Assembly (NCBI GenBank): GCA_051005695.1
Contig: JBPCJC010000099.1
Location: forward strand, 62,001-126,000
Direction of reading: 5' to 3'
Length of the DNA stretch: 64,000 nucleotides
Origin: JACCTI01 sp051005695
GTDB lineage: Bacteria; Verrucomicrobiota; Verrucomicrobiia; Chthoniobacterales; UBA10450
The notes under the pieces were generated by a model, which had not been told where the DNA came from, searched no databases, and was given only the letters and a program-made list of their open reading frames with translations. A program made the translations under genes and the position numbers. Positions 1 to 8,191 of the stretch are shown here, piece after piece. The stretch's first letter is position 1; each line of letters starts with the position of its first letter.

Positions 1-627
1 AACCTGGCGCTGCGGCGCGGCATTCGACTGCTCGATGGCGGGCCTCGCTACTTTCCGTTTGTTCCCACGCTGACAGAACATGAGCGCGCCGCCTTGCCTG
101 AACCCGCGCGCGGCGCTCGTGTCGCGGTCCAAACCCATCTCTCCGGCATGAAGACGAAACAATGGGGACCAGAAAACTGGAAGCGTTATCTGCGGGATCT
201 TTTAGCTGCAGAACCGGCACTCGAAATCTTTCTCTTCGACAGTGACAAGCGGGTCGTCGATCTGTGTATCGACGAGCGCATTCAGACGACGCACGGGTTT
301 AATATCCCACAAAGCATCGTCCTGCTTCAGCGCTGCGATCTTCTTGTCTCCATCGACTCATGGACGAAATACGTCGCCGCGGCGCACCACATTCCGCAAG
401 TGCTGATCATCCCCGATCAGCGGGCGGAGTATCCGCAATTGACCCCGGAAAAACTCCTGGGGGACGAGCTCGCTGGAATTTATGGCCGCGCCGATACGGA
501 AGTCATCGGTCTCTCCGTCGGTCCCCCTGCGACGCTCACGCTTCCAACACTGACAGAACTCGCGCCAGAAGAACTCCTCACGCGAACAAAACTTCGGCTG
601 AACGCACTACGGACGTCCACACGGTAG
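1..627 (+). CDS. Glycosyltransferase family 9-like protein, 3' part only
   Basis: The frame is open from the first base, so the start lies outside the window and about 208 C-terminal residues remain. The visible part resembles the C-terminal nucleotide-sugar-binding half of heptosyltransferase-type (GT9) enzymes: a W-G-x-E-N-W block after a beta strand, then I-x-L-L-Q-R-C-D-L-L-V-S-I-D-S, then an A-A-x-x-I-P-Q-V block. Such enzymes add sugars to lipopolysaccharide or other cell-surface glycans at the inner membrane. It opens a run of same-strand glycan genes. The family call rests on fold-like motifs only, and the donor sugar cannot be told. Confidence 0.6.
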   Translation, partial: NLALRRGIRLLDGGPRYFPFVPTLTEHERAALPEPARGARVAVQTHLSGMKTKQWGPENWKRYLRDLLAAEPALEIFLFDSDKRVVDLCIDERIQTTHGFNIPQSIVLLQRCDLLVSIDSWTKYVAAAHHIPQVLIIPDQRAEYPQLTPEKLLGDELAGIYGRADTEVIGLSVGPPATLTLPTLTELAPEELLTRTKLRLNALRTSTR

Positions 628-667
628 GCAAGAACGTCCCGGAATTCGATACCGCCTTATTCGTCCG

Positions 668-1429
668 ATGAAACCCACCACGATTCTTGAAGTCGTTCGG
701 CAGGTGCACAACTGGCCGGAGGTGCTTAGCCTCAAATTTGGTTCTCGCGCACGCCGCCTCTCCCTCCTTTCGACGCGCGATGGAGTCGAAGTTCTTCTTC
801 GCCGCGGTTGCCGGGATTGGGATGTTTTCCGCGAACTCTTCCTGCGGAATGCGTACGGGCGTTCGCTCGACTACGTGGCAAGTCTGCCGGCGGAAAGTGT
901 CGTCCTCGATCTGGGAGGCAACATCGGTTGCTTCAGCCTCCGCGCTGCTTCGCTCAATCCAAATATTCGGTTGCACAGCTACGAGCCCGGCCCGCCGAAT
1001 CTCCGCATCTTCCGCCTCAATCTTCTCGCCAATCCCACGCTGGCGGCGCGCATTGATCTGCACGCCGAAGCGGTCGCCGGACGCGCCACCACTACGCAAT
1101 GGAGCTTCGATGAAGACAACGCCGGTGGCTCTTCACTCTATGGTCGGCCAACTGGCGTAACTCATCCGGTGACAGTCCGTGCTTTTTCCGAGATCTTAAC
1201 CGCGATCCCAAGCGCGATTGGTTTGGTGAAGATCGACATCGAGGGTGCCGAATACGACGTGCTCCGCGAGACACCAGCCGAAGCTTGGTCACGCGTCGCG
1301 GCCTTCACGATCGAATTGCACGACGACCCAACAGGCGCGATGACGCGAGAACAGGCGCGCAATCGTTTCCAAGAACTTGGCTATACCGTCGAGCGCGATG
1401 ACGAGTGGACGTTCTTTTGCCGGCGCTAA
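668..1429 (+). CDS. FkbM-family methyltransferase
   Basis: The 253-residue protein has the S-adenosylmethionine-binding motif V-L-D-L-G-G-N-I-G-C-F-S near residue 80. Near residue 187 it has the FkbM hallmark V-K-I-D-I-E-G-A-E. FkbM enzymes O-methylate sugars or small metabolites. In a glycan cluster the likely role is methylation of a surface-polysaccharide sugar, which is inference. The ATG at 668 follows the previous gene by 40 bases. The 3' end is close to, or overlaps, the next methyltransferase gene depending on which start that gene uses. Confidence 0.85.
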   Translation: MKPTTILEVVRQVHNWPEVLSLKFGSRARRLSLLSTRDGVEVLLRRGCRDWDVFRELFLRNAYGRSLDYVASLPAESVVLDLGGNIGCFSLRAASLNPNIRLHSYEPGPPNLRIFRLNLLANPTLAARIDLHAEAVAGRATTTQWSFDEDNAGGSSLYGRPTGVTHPVTVRAFSEILTAIPSAIGLVKIDIEGAEYDVLRETPAEAWSRVAAFTIELHDDPTGAMTREQARNRFQELGYTVERDDEWTFFCRR

Positions 1430-1476
1430 TCTCACCCGGAACCGCGTACGAACCGGACCAACCGCTACTCCACGCG

Positions 1477-2244
1477 ATGCCAACACAAACGGTTTTTGAA
1501 GAATGCTACCGCGGACGGCAAAGCTCTATCCATCACCTCGCCTACCTGCGCACCGGCAAGGTCTTTCTTATTTTGCGGATGCTGCAAAAGGCGGGCATCT
1601 CGCTCGAAGACAAGGACGTTTTCGACTACGGATTCGGAGCCGGCACATTTTTTCGACACTGCCCCCGAAGCGCGCGGCTTTTCGGCGTCGAAATCGATCC
1701 GGAGAATGTCGCGGACGTCGCTGTAATGCTCACCTCGCGCGATCATCCGCAGATCGACCTGCAGAGCATTGCGATCTCAGAGTGGGAAAAACATCCGCTC
1801 CTGGAACGACGCTACGACGTGATCACTTGCAGTCACGTCCTGGAGCATCTCGACGCTCCGGCAGCGCTCTTGCGCCGATTACGAGATTGCCTTCGGCCGG
1901 GTGGAGCGATTATCGCCCTCGTTCCGATCAATGAACGCGTCCTAAGTCCTCACCATGTGGTCTCCGTAAACAGAAAACTTGCCGAGAGCTGGGCCAGCGC
2001 TTCGGGCTTGAAACTGGCGGATTATCTGGAAGACGATCCGTGGATTTATTGGTGCCAGCCTCTTTTCGCCGTGGACGAGGGTTGGAAGCATACGCTGGCG
2101 CAGGCCGTCAGCCTGGGAATCGGAATTTCTGCCCGCGCACTCGGGCCGAAAGGCTGGAGGCAGGCATCCAAAGCGTTCTCGGCGATCACGTTTTCCAGGC
2201 CAACCCAGGCAGCGCTTCTGCTCGTTAGTCCTGAGGTCAACTGA
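1477..2244 (+). CDS. Class I SAM-dependent methyltransferase
   Basis: The protein is about 255 residues from the ATG at 1477. A GTG at 1405 is also in frame but would overlap the preceding gene. Motif I reads F-D-Y-G-F-G-A-G-T-F near residue 49, followed by an acidic V-E-I-D strand end. Later come C-S-H-V-L-E-H-L-D and L-R-P-G-G, typical of class I (UbiE/WbdD-like) methyltransferases. Its stop overlaps the following GT2 start (TGATG), so translation is probably coupled. The substrate is unknown; a glycan or lipid-linked sugar is likely from context. Confidence 0.8.
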   Translation: MPTQTVFEECYRGRQSSIHHLAYLRTGKVFLILRMLQKAGISLEDKDVFDYGFGAGTFFRHCPRSARLFGVEIDPENVADVAVMLTSRDHPQIDLQSIAISEWEKHPLLERRYDVITCSHVLEHLDAPAALLRRLRDCLRPGGAIIALVPINERVLSPHHVVSVNRKLAESWASASGLKLADYLEDDPWIYWCQPLFAVDEGWKHTLAQAVSLGIGISARALGPKGWRQASKAFSAITFSRPTQAALLLVSPEVN

Positions 2245-3203
2245 TGCCCGACCTGAACATCGTCATCGTGAACTGGAACACGCGCGAGTTGCTGCGCGAA
2301 TGTTTAAAATCCGTTTTCGCCGAGCCGACCGGCCTCGTCCTTGAAGTCTTGGTGGTCGACAATGCCTCCACAGACGGAAGTGCGGCCATGGTGCAGGACG
2401 CTTTTCCGCGAGTACGGCTGATCGAGAGCGGCGGAAATCTGGGATTCGCGAAAGGTAACAACCTTGCCTTCCCACTCTGCACCGCCTCGACCATTCTCCT
2501 TCTCAATCCTGACGCGACGCTCCGCGCAAATGCGCTCTGCATTTTGCTGACGTTTCTCGCGGAGCATCCGGAGGTCGCGGCGGTGGGGCCGAAGCTGTTG
2601 CATCCCCGGTTGCAGTTGAGTGTCCTCGGCTGCGGCAATCAGCCGACGCTGCGCCGGATGTTTAACCACTACTTTTTCCTGGCTCGTCTCTTCCCTCGCA
2701 TTAAGGCTTTCGAAGGGCTCTTTTACTACATCGGGGTGCATGATCAGGCGCCGCGTAAGGTCGGCTGGCTTGCGGGCACCTGTCTCATGGTGCGTCGAGA
2801 AGTCGTCGATCAGGTTGGCGGCCTGAGCGAGCGGTGGTTTATGTATGCCGAAGACGTAGAGTGGTGCGCCAGAATGCGGGGCGCGGGATGGAATATCTGC
2901 CACGTGCCGGAAGCGATCGCGGAGCATCATCTAGGTGCGAGCACCGAGCAGCACTCGGAAGGCTATGTTATGGGACTCAGGGCGAGTCGCGATCTCTTTG
3001 TGCAAATCAATCGACCGTCCCGCTTCGAGCTTTTTCTCCACGATGCAATATTGGTTAGCGGTCTCGCCTTGCGATCGCTTGGTTATTTCTTGCGAAGCCT
3101 GTTTTCCACCGCCCAGCACGCGCCTATGTGGAGGGCCAAGGCACATACCTATTCCGTCTACAGCCGCGCTGCCGCGGGGCTGGCCTCCGGTCTTCGGGTC
3201 TGA
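2244..3203 (+). CDS. Glycosyltransferase family 2, rhamnosyltransferase-like
   Basis: This 319-residue GT-A enzyme begins with the family-2 strand I-V-I-V-N-W-N-T. It continues with V-V-D-N-A-S-T-D-G-S, the N-L-G-F-A-K-G-N-N block and N-P-D-A, which together form the nucleotide-sugar site of WbbL/RfbN-type rhamnosyltransferases. A W-L-A-G-T-C-L-M-V-R-R block and M-Y-A-E-D-V-E-W-C follow, the acceptor and catalytic region of this subfamily. A hydrophobic stretch near residues 270-290 may associate with the membrane. It presumably extends a lipid-linked oligosaccharide. The start overlaps the upstream stop. Confidence 0.88.
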   Translation: MPDLNIVIVNWNTRELLRECLKSVFAEPTGLVLEVLVVDNASTDGSAAMVQDAFPRVRLIESGGNLGFAKGNNLAFPLCTASTILLLNPDATLRANALCILLTFLAEHPEVAAVGPKLLHPRLQLSVLGCGNQPTLRRMFNHYFFLARLFPRIKAFEGLFYYIGVHDQAPRKVGWLAGTCLMVRREVVDQVGGLSERWFMYAEDVEWCARMRGAGWNICHVPEAIAEHHLGASTEQHSEGYVMGLRASRDLFVQINRPSRFELFLHDAILVSGLALRSLGYFLRSLFSTAQHAPMWRAKAHTYSVYSRAAAGLASGLRV

Positions 3204-3232
3204 GCACGCCAGACGGAGGCAATATTTTTTCC

Positions 3233-3982
3233 GTGGAATCTGTTCTCACTCTTCTGCTCTCTCACCAGAAGCCCGGTCCGCTCCAGCGCGTTCTCGACTG
3301 CTGGATTCCCTTAGTCTCCGCGGATTCTCTTCTCCTGACCTACGGAGGACCTGCCGAGCTTTTCTCCAAGATCGATTTTCCGAATAAAATCTTTATTGAT
3401 GATGAACAACTGCGTGTTCCCGATCAGCAACGGCAATACCAGAGTTGGCGAGCTGTGCTGCGGGCTGGATTACTGTGGCTTCGAACTCGCCCACAGTTTG
3501 AATACGTTTATTTGACCGAATACGACCATGTTCCTTTAGTTCCCGATTTGCATGAGAGGATGCTGGAGCGCGCCAGCTCGGAGAAGGCCGATGTCCTCGC
3601 GCATCACCTTCATCGGATTGAGGGGACGAACCACCCCCATTATCTCTTTCACAGCAGCGAAGAGCGGTTTCATCGGTACTTTGAAAGTATCAGCGCTCGT
3701 GAAGACAAACGTGTCATCCTCTCCATGCTGCCCACAGGCTCCTTCTGGAGTCGCGAGGCCTTCGAAGCGGTAGCTTCACGCGAGGAACCGATTCCTGTTT
3801 ATGTGGAGCTTTACTTACCGACCCTCGCGCACCACCTCGGCTATCGAGTGCGGGAGCTGCCAGAGCAAAATCCGTTCGTCCTTGCCTCGGGCGATCGCGT
3901 CCGCGAGATCGACAGTGCTCGCGCGGCGGGCGCGTGGACCTTGCATCCTGTGAAAATGTTACCGGTCCCATCCTCGCAGTAG
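3233..3982 (+). CDS. Uncharacterised protein, possibly GT-A-like
   Basis: I do not recognise a family. The GTG at 3233 is preferred because GGAGG lies about 15 bases upstream and the previous gene ends at 3203. A longer frame starting at 3128 would overlap that gene. The product of about 249 residues is soluble. It contains E-Y-V-Y-L-T-E-Y-D-H-V-P near residue 92, whose hydrophobic strand ending in acidic residues resembles the D-x-D turn of GT-A enzymes. Histidine-rich H-H-L-H-R and H-P-H-Y-L-F-H follow. Its position between GT2 and a polymerase supports a glycan role, as inference only. Confidence 0.6.
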   Translation: MESVLTLLLSHQKPGPLQRVLDCWIPLVSADSLLLTYGGPAELFSKIDFPNKIFIDDEQLRVPDQQRQYQSWRAVLRAGLLWLRTRPQFEYVYLTEYDHVPLVPDLHERMLERASSEKADVLAHHLHRIEGTNHPHYLFHSSEERFHRYFESISAREDKRVILSMLPTGSFWSREAFEAVASREEPIPVYVELYLPTLAHHLGYRVRELPEQNPFVLASGDRVREIDSARAAGAWTLHPVKMLPVPSSQ

Positions 3983-3989
3983 CGTGTCT

Positions 3990-4322
3990 ATGAAAATGGT
4001 CCTGCGAAAGCTCGGAGTTTCGATCGCGCAAACGTTGGGGACGGAGTTCTTCGATGTGGAAACGGGCCAGGCCCTCGGTCGAGCACTGGTGTTTTCGTGG
4101 CGAGGGAAAATCCATCTCATTGGTCTTAAGACGGTCGTGCGGCCAATGTTTCTCCCTCAAAAGCGGGTCACTTATTGGAAACAGGAGATCGGTTTCCGGA
4201 GACATCCGTCGCCCGATTTTCCTTCTCTCCATCCGAACCCACCGACCGCCGACAAATCGGCAACGCTTGCGAGTTCGGCAGAGCCGAAACCCAAAAATAG
4301 ACAATCTCCCGCGACCGATTAA
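3990..4322 (+). CDS. Small conserved-looking hypothetical protein
   Basis: About 110 residues start from the ATG at 3990, eight bases after the previous stop; an in-frame GTG lies at 3984. The middle part (F-S-W-R-G-K-I-H-L-I-G-L, then Y-W-K-Q-E-I-G-F) has ordinary composition and looks like a folded core. The last 40 residues are proline-rich and probably disordered. No family is recognised. It is collinear with the glycan genes on both sides, with the polymerase 22 bases downstream, so it is probably a subunit or accessory of that pathway. Confidence 0.5.
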   Translation: MKMVLRKLGVSIAQTLGTEFFDVETGQALGRALVFSWRGKIHLIGLKTVVRPMFLPQKRVTYWKQEIGFRRHPSPDFPSLHPNPPTADKSATLASSAEPKPKNRQSPATD

Positions 4323-4343
4323 ACCTTAGGCTGAAGCTTCGCC

Positions 4344-5933
4344 ATGAACCGACCCCAACCGCCCGCTATCTTTCAGGCAAACCTCGGCCTCGTCGCGGCG
4401 ATCGTCATCGGGCTTCTTCTGGCAACTGTCCTGGGGTTCACGGTTGGGGCGAGCGAGATAATCCCGATCGCATTGATGTCTGCTTCGGCCGTCATAGTCC
4501 TGTTCGTTGCCGGCCTCTATCGTTACATCTGGCAGATCGCTTTGTTCCTCCTCTTTTTCTTCTTTTCCTATCGACCAACCAGTTTCAGTTTCGGCCCTCT
4601 TGAAATAAGCTGCGCGCTGGGAGCGGGCGTGATCGCGCTTTTCATTTGGCAGAAAAGCCCGCGCGAGCTGCCCGCTATTTTGACCGAAGGCTCGTTTATC
4701 TTCCTGCGCAGGGCACTCTTTATCTGGTTGCTGTATGTCGCGCTTCACATGGTTTACAACATCGTTCTGCCTTATCGCCCCAGTGAGTTTTCGCTCAATA
4801 ATTCGATTAAATCATACTTCGCCGTCTCCGCACCTTTTCTCCTCCTTTTTTACTTCGGCCGATCGCCAAGGGGGCTCGTCGTGCGCAAGGATTTTTATTG
4901 GACGATTTCACGCCTCTGTTTTTTGGGATTGCTGATCAACCTTGGCGTCCGCTTCTATCAACTCGTGGGCGGGGGCACCGCCTACATCCCGATAATCAAG
5001 GCGACCTCAGATGTGTATGCTCTGCGTACGTTAGGTCCACTTTCCATGATGCTCGGCACTATCGGAATTACCGCTCCTGCAGGCCGCAAGACTTTAATCC
5101 GCTACGTTACTTACTGGCTTCTTCTCCTCTTAGGAGCCGCCGGTTGCTCGGTCAGTGCGGGGCGCATTACCTTGCTAATCGGGTTCCTTATGGTTTGCGC
5201 GGTTCTGGTCATTCGCCGCAAAGTTGGCGCGCTTTTCCTGGTCGTGATCGTTGGCATTCTCGGCGCCGCCATCGCCAATCTCTCCGCGGATTGGATTAAC
5301 AGCCAGGCTGATCCATTTGTGCAGCGCAGCTTGCAGTGGATCCTTATCCATAAGAAAGGAAGCGAGGCCCTGACAACCATCGAGGGCTCCAGTAACTGGC
5401 GGCGCGAATTATTCAATCGCGCCACCGACGAGTGGCGTTCCGACCCGCGCATCTTTTGGACTGGCCGCGCAACCTACGGATTTGGTGTCGCGGACGAAAC
5501 CGCGCTCCTCATTTCCGGCGGATACGAAGCGATCATGGACAGCGCTTTGCGCAGAGGCACCACCCACAACCTGATTTCCGATTTGTTACTGATTTATGGC
5601 GTGATCGGCTTGGTCCTCTACCTCGCAGTCTACACCAGCATCATCCTTTTCCTCTGGAAGCTCTACCGAATGCGGTCGCTCTCCCCGCCCGCGGCTAATC
5701 TCACCCTGGCCTGTCTCGTCGGCTCCTTGTCCTGGTTTGTTTACTCCGTCGTCGGAGGAAACTTCTACTCGATCGAGTATGTCTGGTTTCTGATTGTTTT
5801 GATTGGCGCACTTTACAGCGGGGCCGGGATCGAGGAACGCGCCGCCGCGACGCGACTGCCTTTCCGTTCGTCATCAGCACCGACGCAAATACCGAATTCT
5901 CGTCGGCGGCTGGTGCGAGCGATTGGCGAGTAA
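4344..5933 (+). CDS. O-antigen polymerase/ligase-like membrane protein (Wzy_C type)
   Basis: The 529-residue protein has roughly ten to twelve hydrophobic segments. A large periplasmic-type loop lies between the late membrane helices and carries the H-N segment (T-T-H-N-L-I-S-D-L-L) typical of O-antigen ligase and Wzy polymerases. Proteins of this kind polymerise repeat units or transfer the finished chain to an acceptor on the periplasmic face. Polymerase and ligase cannot be separated by sequence alone. It ends 8 bases before a convergent GT4 gene, with a copy of the dispersed CCTAACGAG word in the junction. Confidence 0.8.
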   Translation: MNRPQPPAIFQANLGLVAAIVIGLLLATVLGFTVGASEIIPIALMSASAVIVLFVAGLYRYIWQIALFLLFFFFSYRPTSFSFGPLEISCALGAGVIALFIWQKSPRELPAILTEGSFIFLRRALFIWLLYVALHMVYNIVLPYRPSEFSLNNSIKSYFAVSAPFLLLFYFGRSPRGLVVRKDFYWTISRLCFLGLLINLGVRFYQLVGGGTAYIPIIKATSDVYALRTLGPLSMMLGTIGITAPAGRKTLIRYVTYWLLLLLGAAGCSVSAGRITLLIGFLMVCAVLVIRRKVGALFLVVIVGILGAAIANLSADWINSQADPFVQRSLQWILIHKKGSEALTTIEGSSNWRRELFNRATDEWRSDPRIFWTGRATYGFGVADETALLISGGYEAIMDSALRRGTTHNLISDLLLIYGVIGLVLYLAVYTSIILFLWKLYRMRSLSPPAANLTLACLVGSLSWFVYSVVGGNFYSIEYVWFLIVLIGALYSGAGIEERAAATRLPFRSSSAPTQIPNSRRRLVRAIGE

Positions 5934-5941
5934 CGATCCGC

Positions 5942-7081
5942 CTAACGAGTTTGCGAGTCGATTGCGAGGACGGCTCGAGCAAGCCAAAGCTCTTTCGCGC
6001 TTTCCTTATACTTTCGGTCGAACAACGCCCGGTTTTGTTCGCCCCACGCGGTCCAACAATCCTCCCGATCGAGAGCATCCTGGAGCGCGTTTGCTAAGGC
6101 TCCCACGAACGGTGTGGAAACGGGAAACACCCTTGCCCCCGCTTCGGATGTAAGCACATCCCGATTGCCGCGCCAGTCACTAGCGACGATGGGCAACTTC
6201 CACATCATCGCCTCAACGAGAACCAAGCCAAAAGATTCGTAGGGAGCGACGGTCGGAAAGACAAACAGATCCGCACGTGCGAATGCCTCCGCTTTCGCAC
6301 GGCCGGTAAGCACCCCGGACAACTCCACCTGAGACCGGATACCTAACGAGTTGATGAGAGCCTCGACGTCGTTATTCGTCCAAGGCGGAAGGCATTCTCC
6401 CACCAGTTCGAGGCGGAGACCGGGGTAGCTACTTTGGACCGCGGCGAACGCGCGCAAAAGAGCGTCCGTCCCTTTGTCCGGATGCAAATGACCGACATAG
6501 AGCAACCGTTTGCCGCCAGCTTGATCGCTTTGCCGGAGGACAAGCGAAGCGTCGAATTCGTCTGGAATCCGATGAGGGCAAACGATGATTTTTCTTATGC
6601 CGAAAAACTCGGGATCTCGTCGGTTAAAATCCGTCATCACGACCGCGGCCGCCACCCGTTGATAGATAAAAGAGAGAAGCCAACGAAGCGGGTCGCCGCG
6701 GCGGCCGGCAAATCGATCGGCCACCCCCGCGGCGTGGAAGTGCAAAACCACCCGACGCGCGCAGAGCAGCATCCACGGAAGCAGGAGAATATCGCGAATG
6801 ATCGGGACGGTTTGCGGGCCGCCGGTGGGATAGAGGAGCAGGTTAATCGGTCCGCTCGCTCGAATGCGCAGCAAACGGCCAACGACGCGGACTAATTCGA
6901 GCATTTTGCGCAGTCCCGCTTTCCGCGCCTGACCAACTTTGATGGTAAAGAAGAACGGAAGATGGATCGATTCCCACTCGTCCAGAGCGGCGAATTGCGC
7001 GACCGCCTTTTGAATCATAATATTCTGCCCTCCGTAGGGCGGAGGAATCTGACCCGCCACGACTACTCTTGGCTTTTTCAC
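5942..7081 (-). CDS. Glycosyltransferase family 4
   Basis: The 379-residue GT-B enzyme starts at a GTG with a purine-rich stretch upstream. The N-terminal domain has the acceptor-side glycine-rich P-P-P-Y-G-G-Q-N. The C-terminal domain has L-L-Y-V-G-H-L-H-P-D-K-G and the donor-binding E-x7-E region P-Y-E-S-F-G-L-V-L-V-E-A-M. These are retaining transferases acting on lipid-linked glycans in the cytoplasm. The stop codon TAG lies inside a CCTAACGAG copy, so the C-terminus T-R is dictated by that word. It is oriented against its neighbours on both sides. Confidence 0.87.
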   Translation of the reverse strand: MKKPRVVVAGQIPPPYGGQNIMIQKAVAQFAALDEWESIHLPFFFTIKVGQARKAGLRKMLELVRVVGRLLRIRASGPINLLLYPTGGPQTVPIIRDILLLPWMLLCARRVVLHFHAAGVADRFAGRRGDPLRWLLSFIYQRVAAAVVMTDFNRRDPEFFGIRKIIVCPHRIPDEFDASLVLRQSDQAGGKRLLYVGHLHPDKGTDALLRAFAAVQSSYPGLRLELVGECLPPWTNNDVEALINSLGIRSQVELSGVLTGRAKAEAFARADLFVFPTVAPYESFGLVLVEAMMWKLPIVASDWRGNRDVLTSEAGARVFPVSTPFVGALANALQDALDREDCWTAWGEQNRALFDRKYKESAKELWLARAVLAIDSQTR

Positions 7082-7160
7082 CGCCGTGAACCTTTCCTAT
7101 TTTGCGTAGTCTGCCGACTGTTTTCTCGCCGGCCATATCGGGAATGAGGATGGGAGCAGT

Positions 7161-8153
7161 ATGAGAATTTTTATCACTGGCGGTTCCGGCTTCATCGGCA
7201 CGAACGCGGTCTCCGCCTTCGCCGCCGCGGGCCATGAACTCCTGAACTACTCTGCGCAAGCGCCGCTGGATTCCGGGCAAAATGCCTGGTGGCGCGAGGG
7301 CGATATCTTAGACCAGGTGGCGACCACAACCGCGATACAGGAGTTTCAGCCCGATTGGGCGCTGCATCTGGCCGCACGTGCCGAGTGCGATGAAAACACC
7401 ACCATTGAAAAAGGTTACCGGGTGAACACCGACGGCACCCAGAACGTCCTGCAAGCGATTCGCGCGACGCCGTCGGTGCAACGGGCAATTATTACTTCCA
7501 CCCAATTCGTCTGCGGACCCGGCCGCGTGCCGCAGCACGACGAGGATTACTTTCCGGTGACGATTTATGGCGGGAGCAAGATCATCACCGAGAAACTCAC
7601 CCGCGTCGCGGAGCTGGCATGCTGCTGGACGATCGTTCGCCCGACTAACGTCTGGGGTCCGTGGCATCTGCGCTATCGCCGGGAATTCTGGCGGGTGCTC
7701 CAGCGCGGCCTCTACATCCACCCGGGTCGGCAGCCGGTGATTCGATCTTATGGTTATGTGAAAAATGTGGTCGATCAGATGCGGCGTATTTTTGAAGCAC
7801 CGGCGACGCAAGTCTCGGAACGCACACTCTACCTCGGCGATCGGCCGGCCAACTTGCTCGAATGGGTCAATGGTTTTTCGCGCGCTCTGGCCGGACGCGA
7901 AGTGCGCATCGTACCGCGGCCGCTGATGAAACTCGTCGCGCGCGTCGGAGATATTCCGACGCGACTGACCGGCCGGGCATTTTTGATTAACAGCTCACGT
8001 TACCGCAGCATGATTACCGATTACGATACGCCCATGCAGCCGACCTTCGACCTGCTGGGAGAGAATCCCTACAGCCTCGCGGAAGGGATCGATGAAACGA
8101 TCGCCTGGCTCGGATCATACAAAGGAACCGATCGGGCCGCCGGCGGAGCTTAG
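7161..8153 (+). CDS. NAD-dependent epimerase/dehydratase (SDR extended)
   Basis: The 330-residue extended short-chain dehydrogenase has the Rossmann motif T-G-G-S-G-F-I-G at residues 6-13. The catalytic Y-x3-K appears as Y-G-G-S-K near residue 137, preceded by the S-T-Q-F strand with its serine/threonine. A V-R-P-T-N-V-W-G-P block follows. Such enzymes interconvert nucleotide sugars, and here probably supply a donor for the surrounding transferases. A purine-rich GGATGGGAG lies before the ATG. The exact reaction (C4 epimerase, reductase or dehydratase) is not resolvable. Confidence 0.85.
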   Translation: MRIFITGGSGFIGTNAVSAFAAAGHELLNYSAQAPLDSGQNAWWREGDILDQVATTTAIQEFQPDWALHLAARAECDENTTIEKGYRVNTDGTQNVLQAIRATPSVQRAIITSTQFVCGPGRVPQHDEDYFPVTIYGGSKIITEKLTRVAELACCWTIVRPTNVWGPWHLRYRREFWRVLQRGLYIHPGRQPVIRSYGYVKNVVDQMRRIFEAPATQVSERTLYLGDRPANLLEWVNGFSRALAGREVRIVPRPLMKLVARVGDIPTRLTGRAFLINSSRYRSMITDYDTPMQPTFDLLGENPYSLAEGIDETIAWLGSYKGTDRAAGGA

Positions 8154-8191
8154 CGACAATCCGCCATCATTCGACGGGGATATTTCAACCT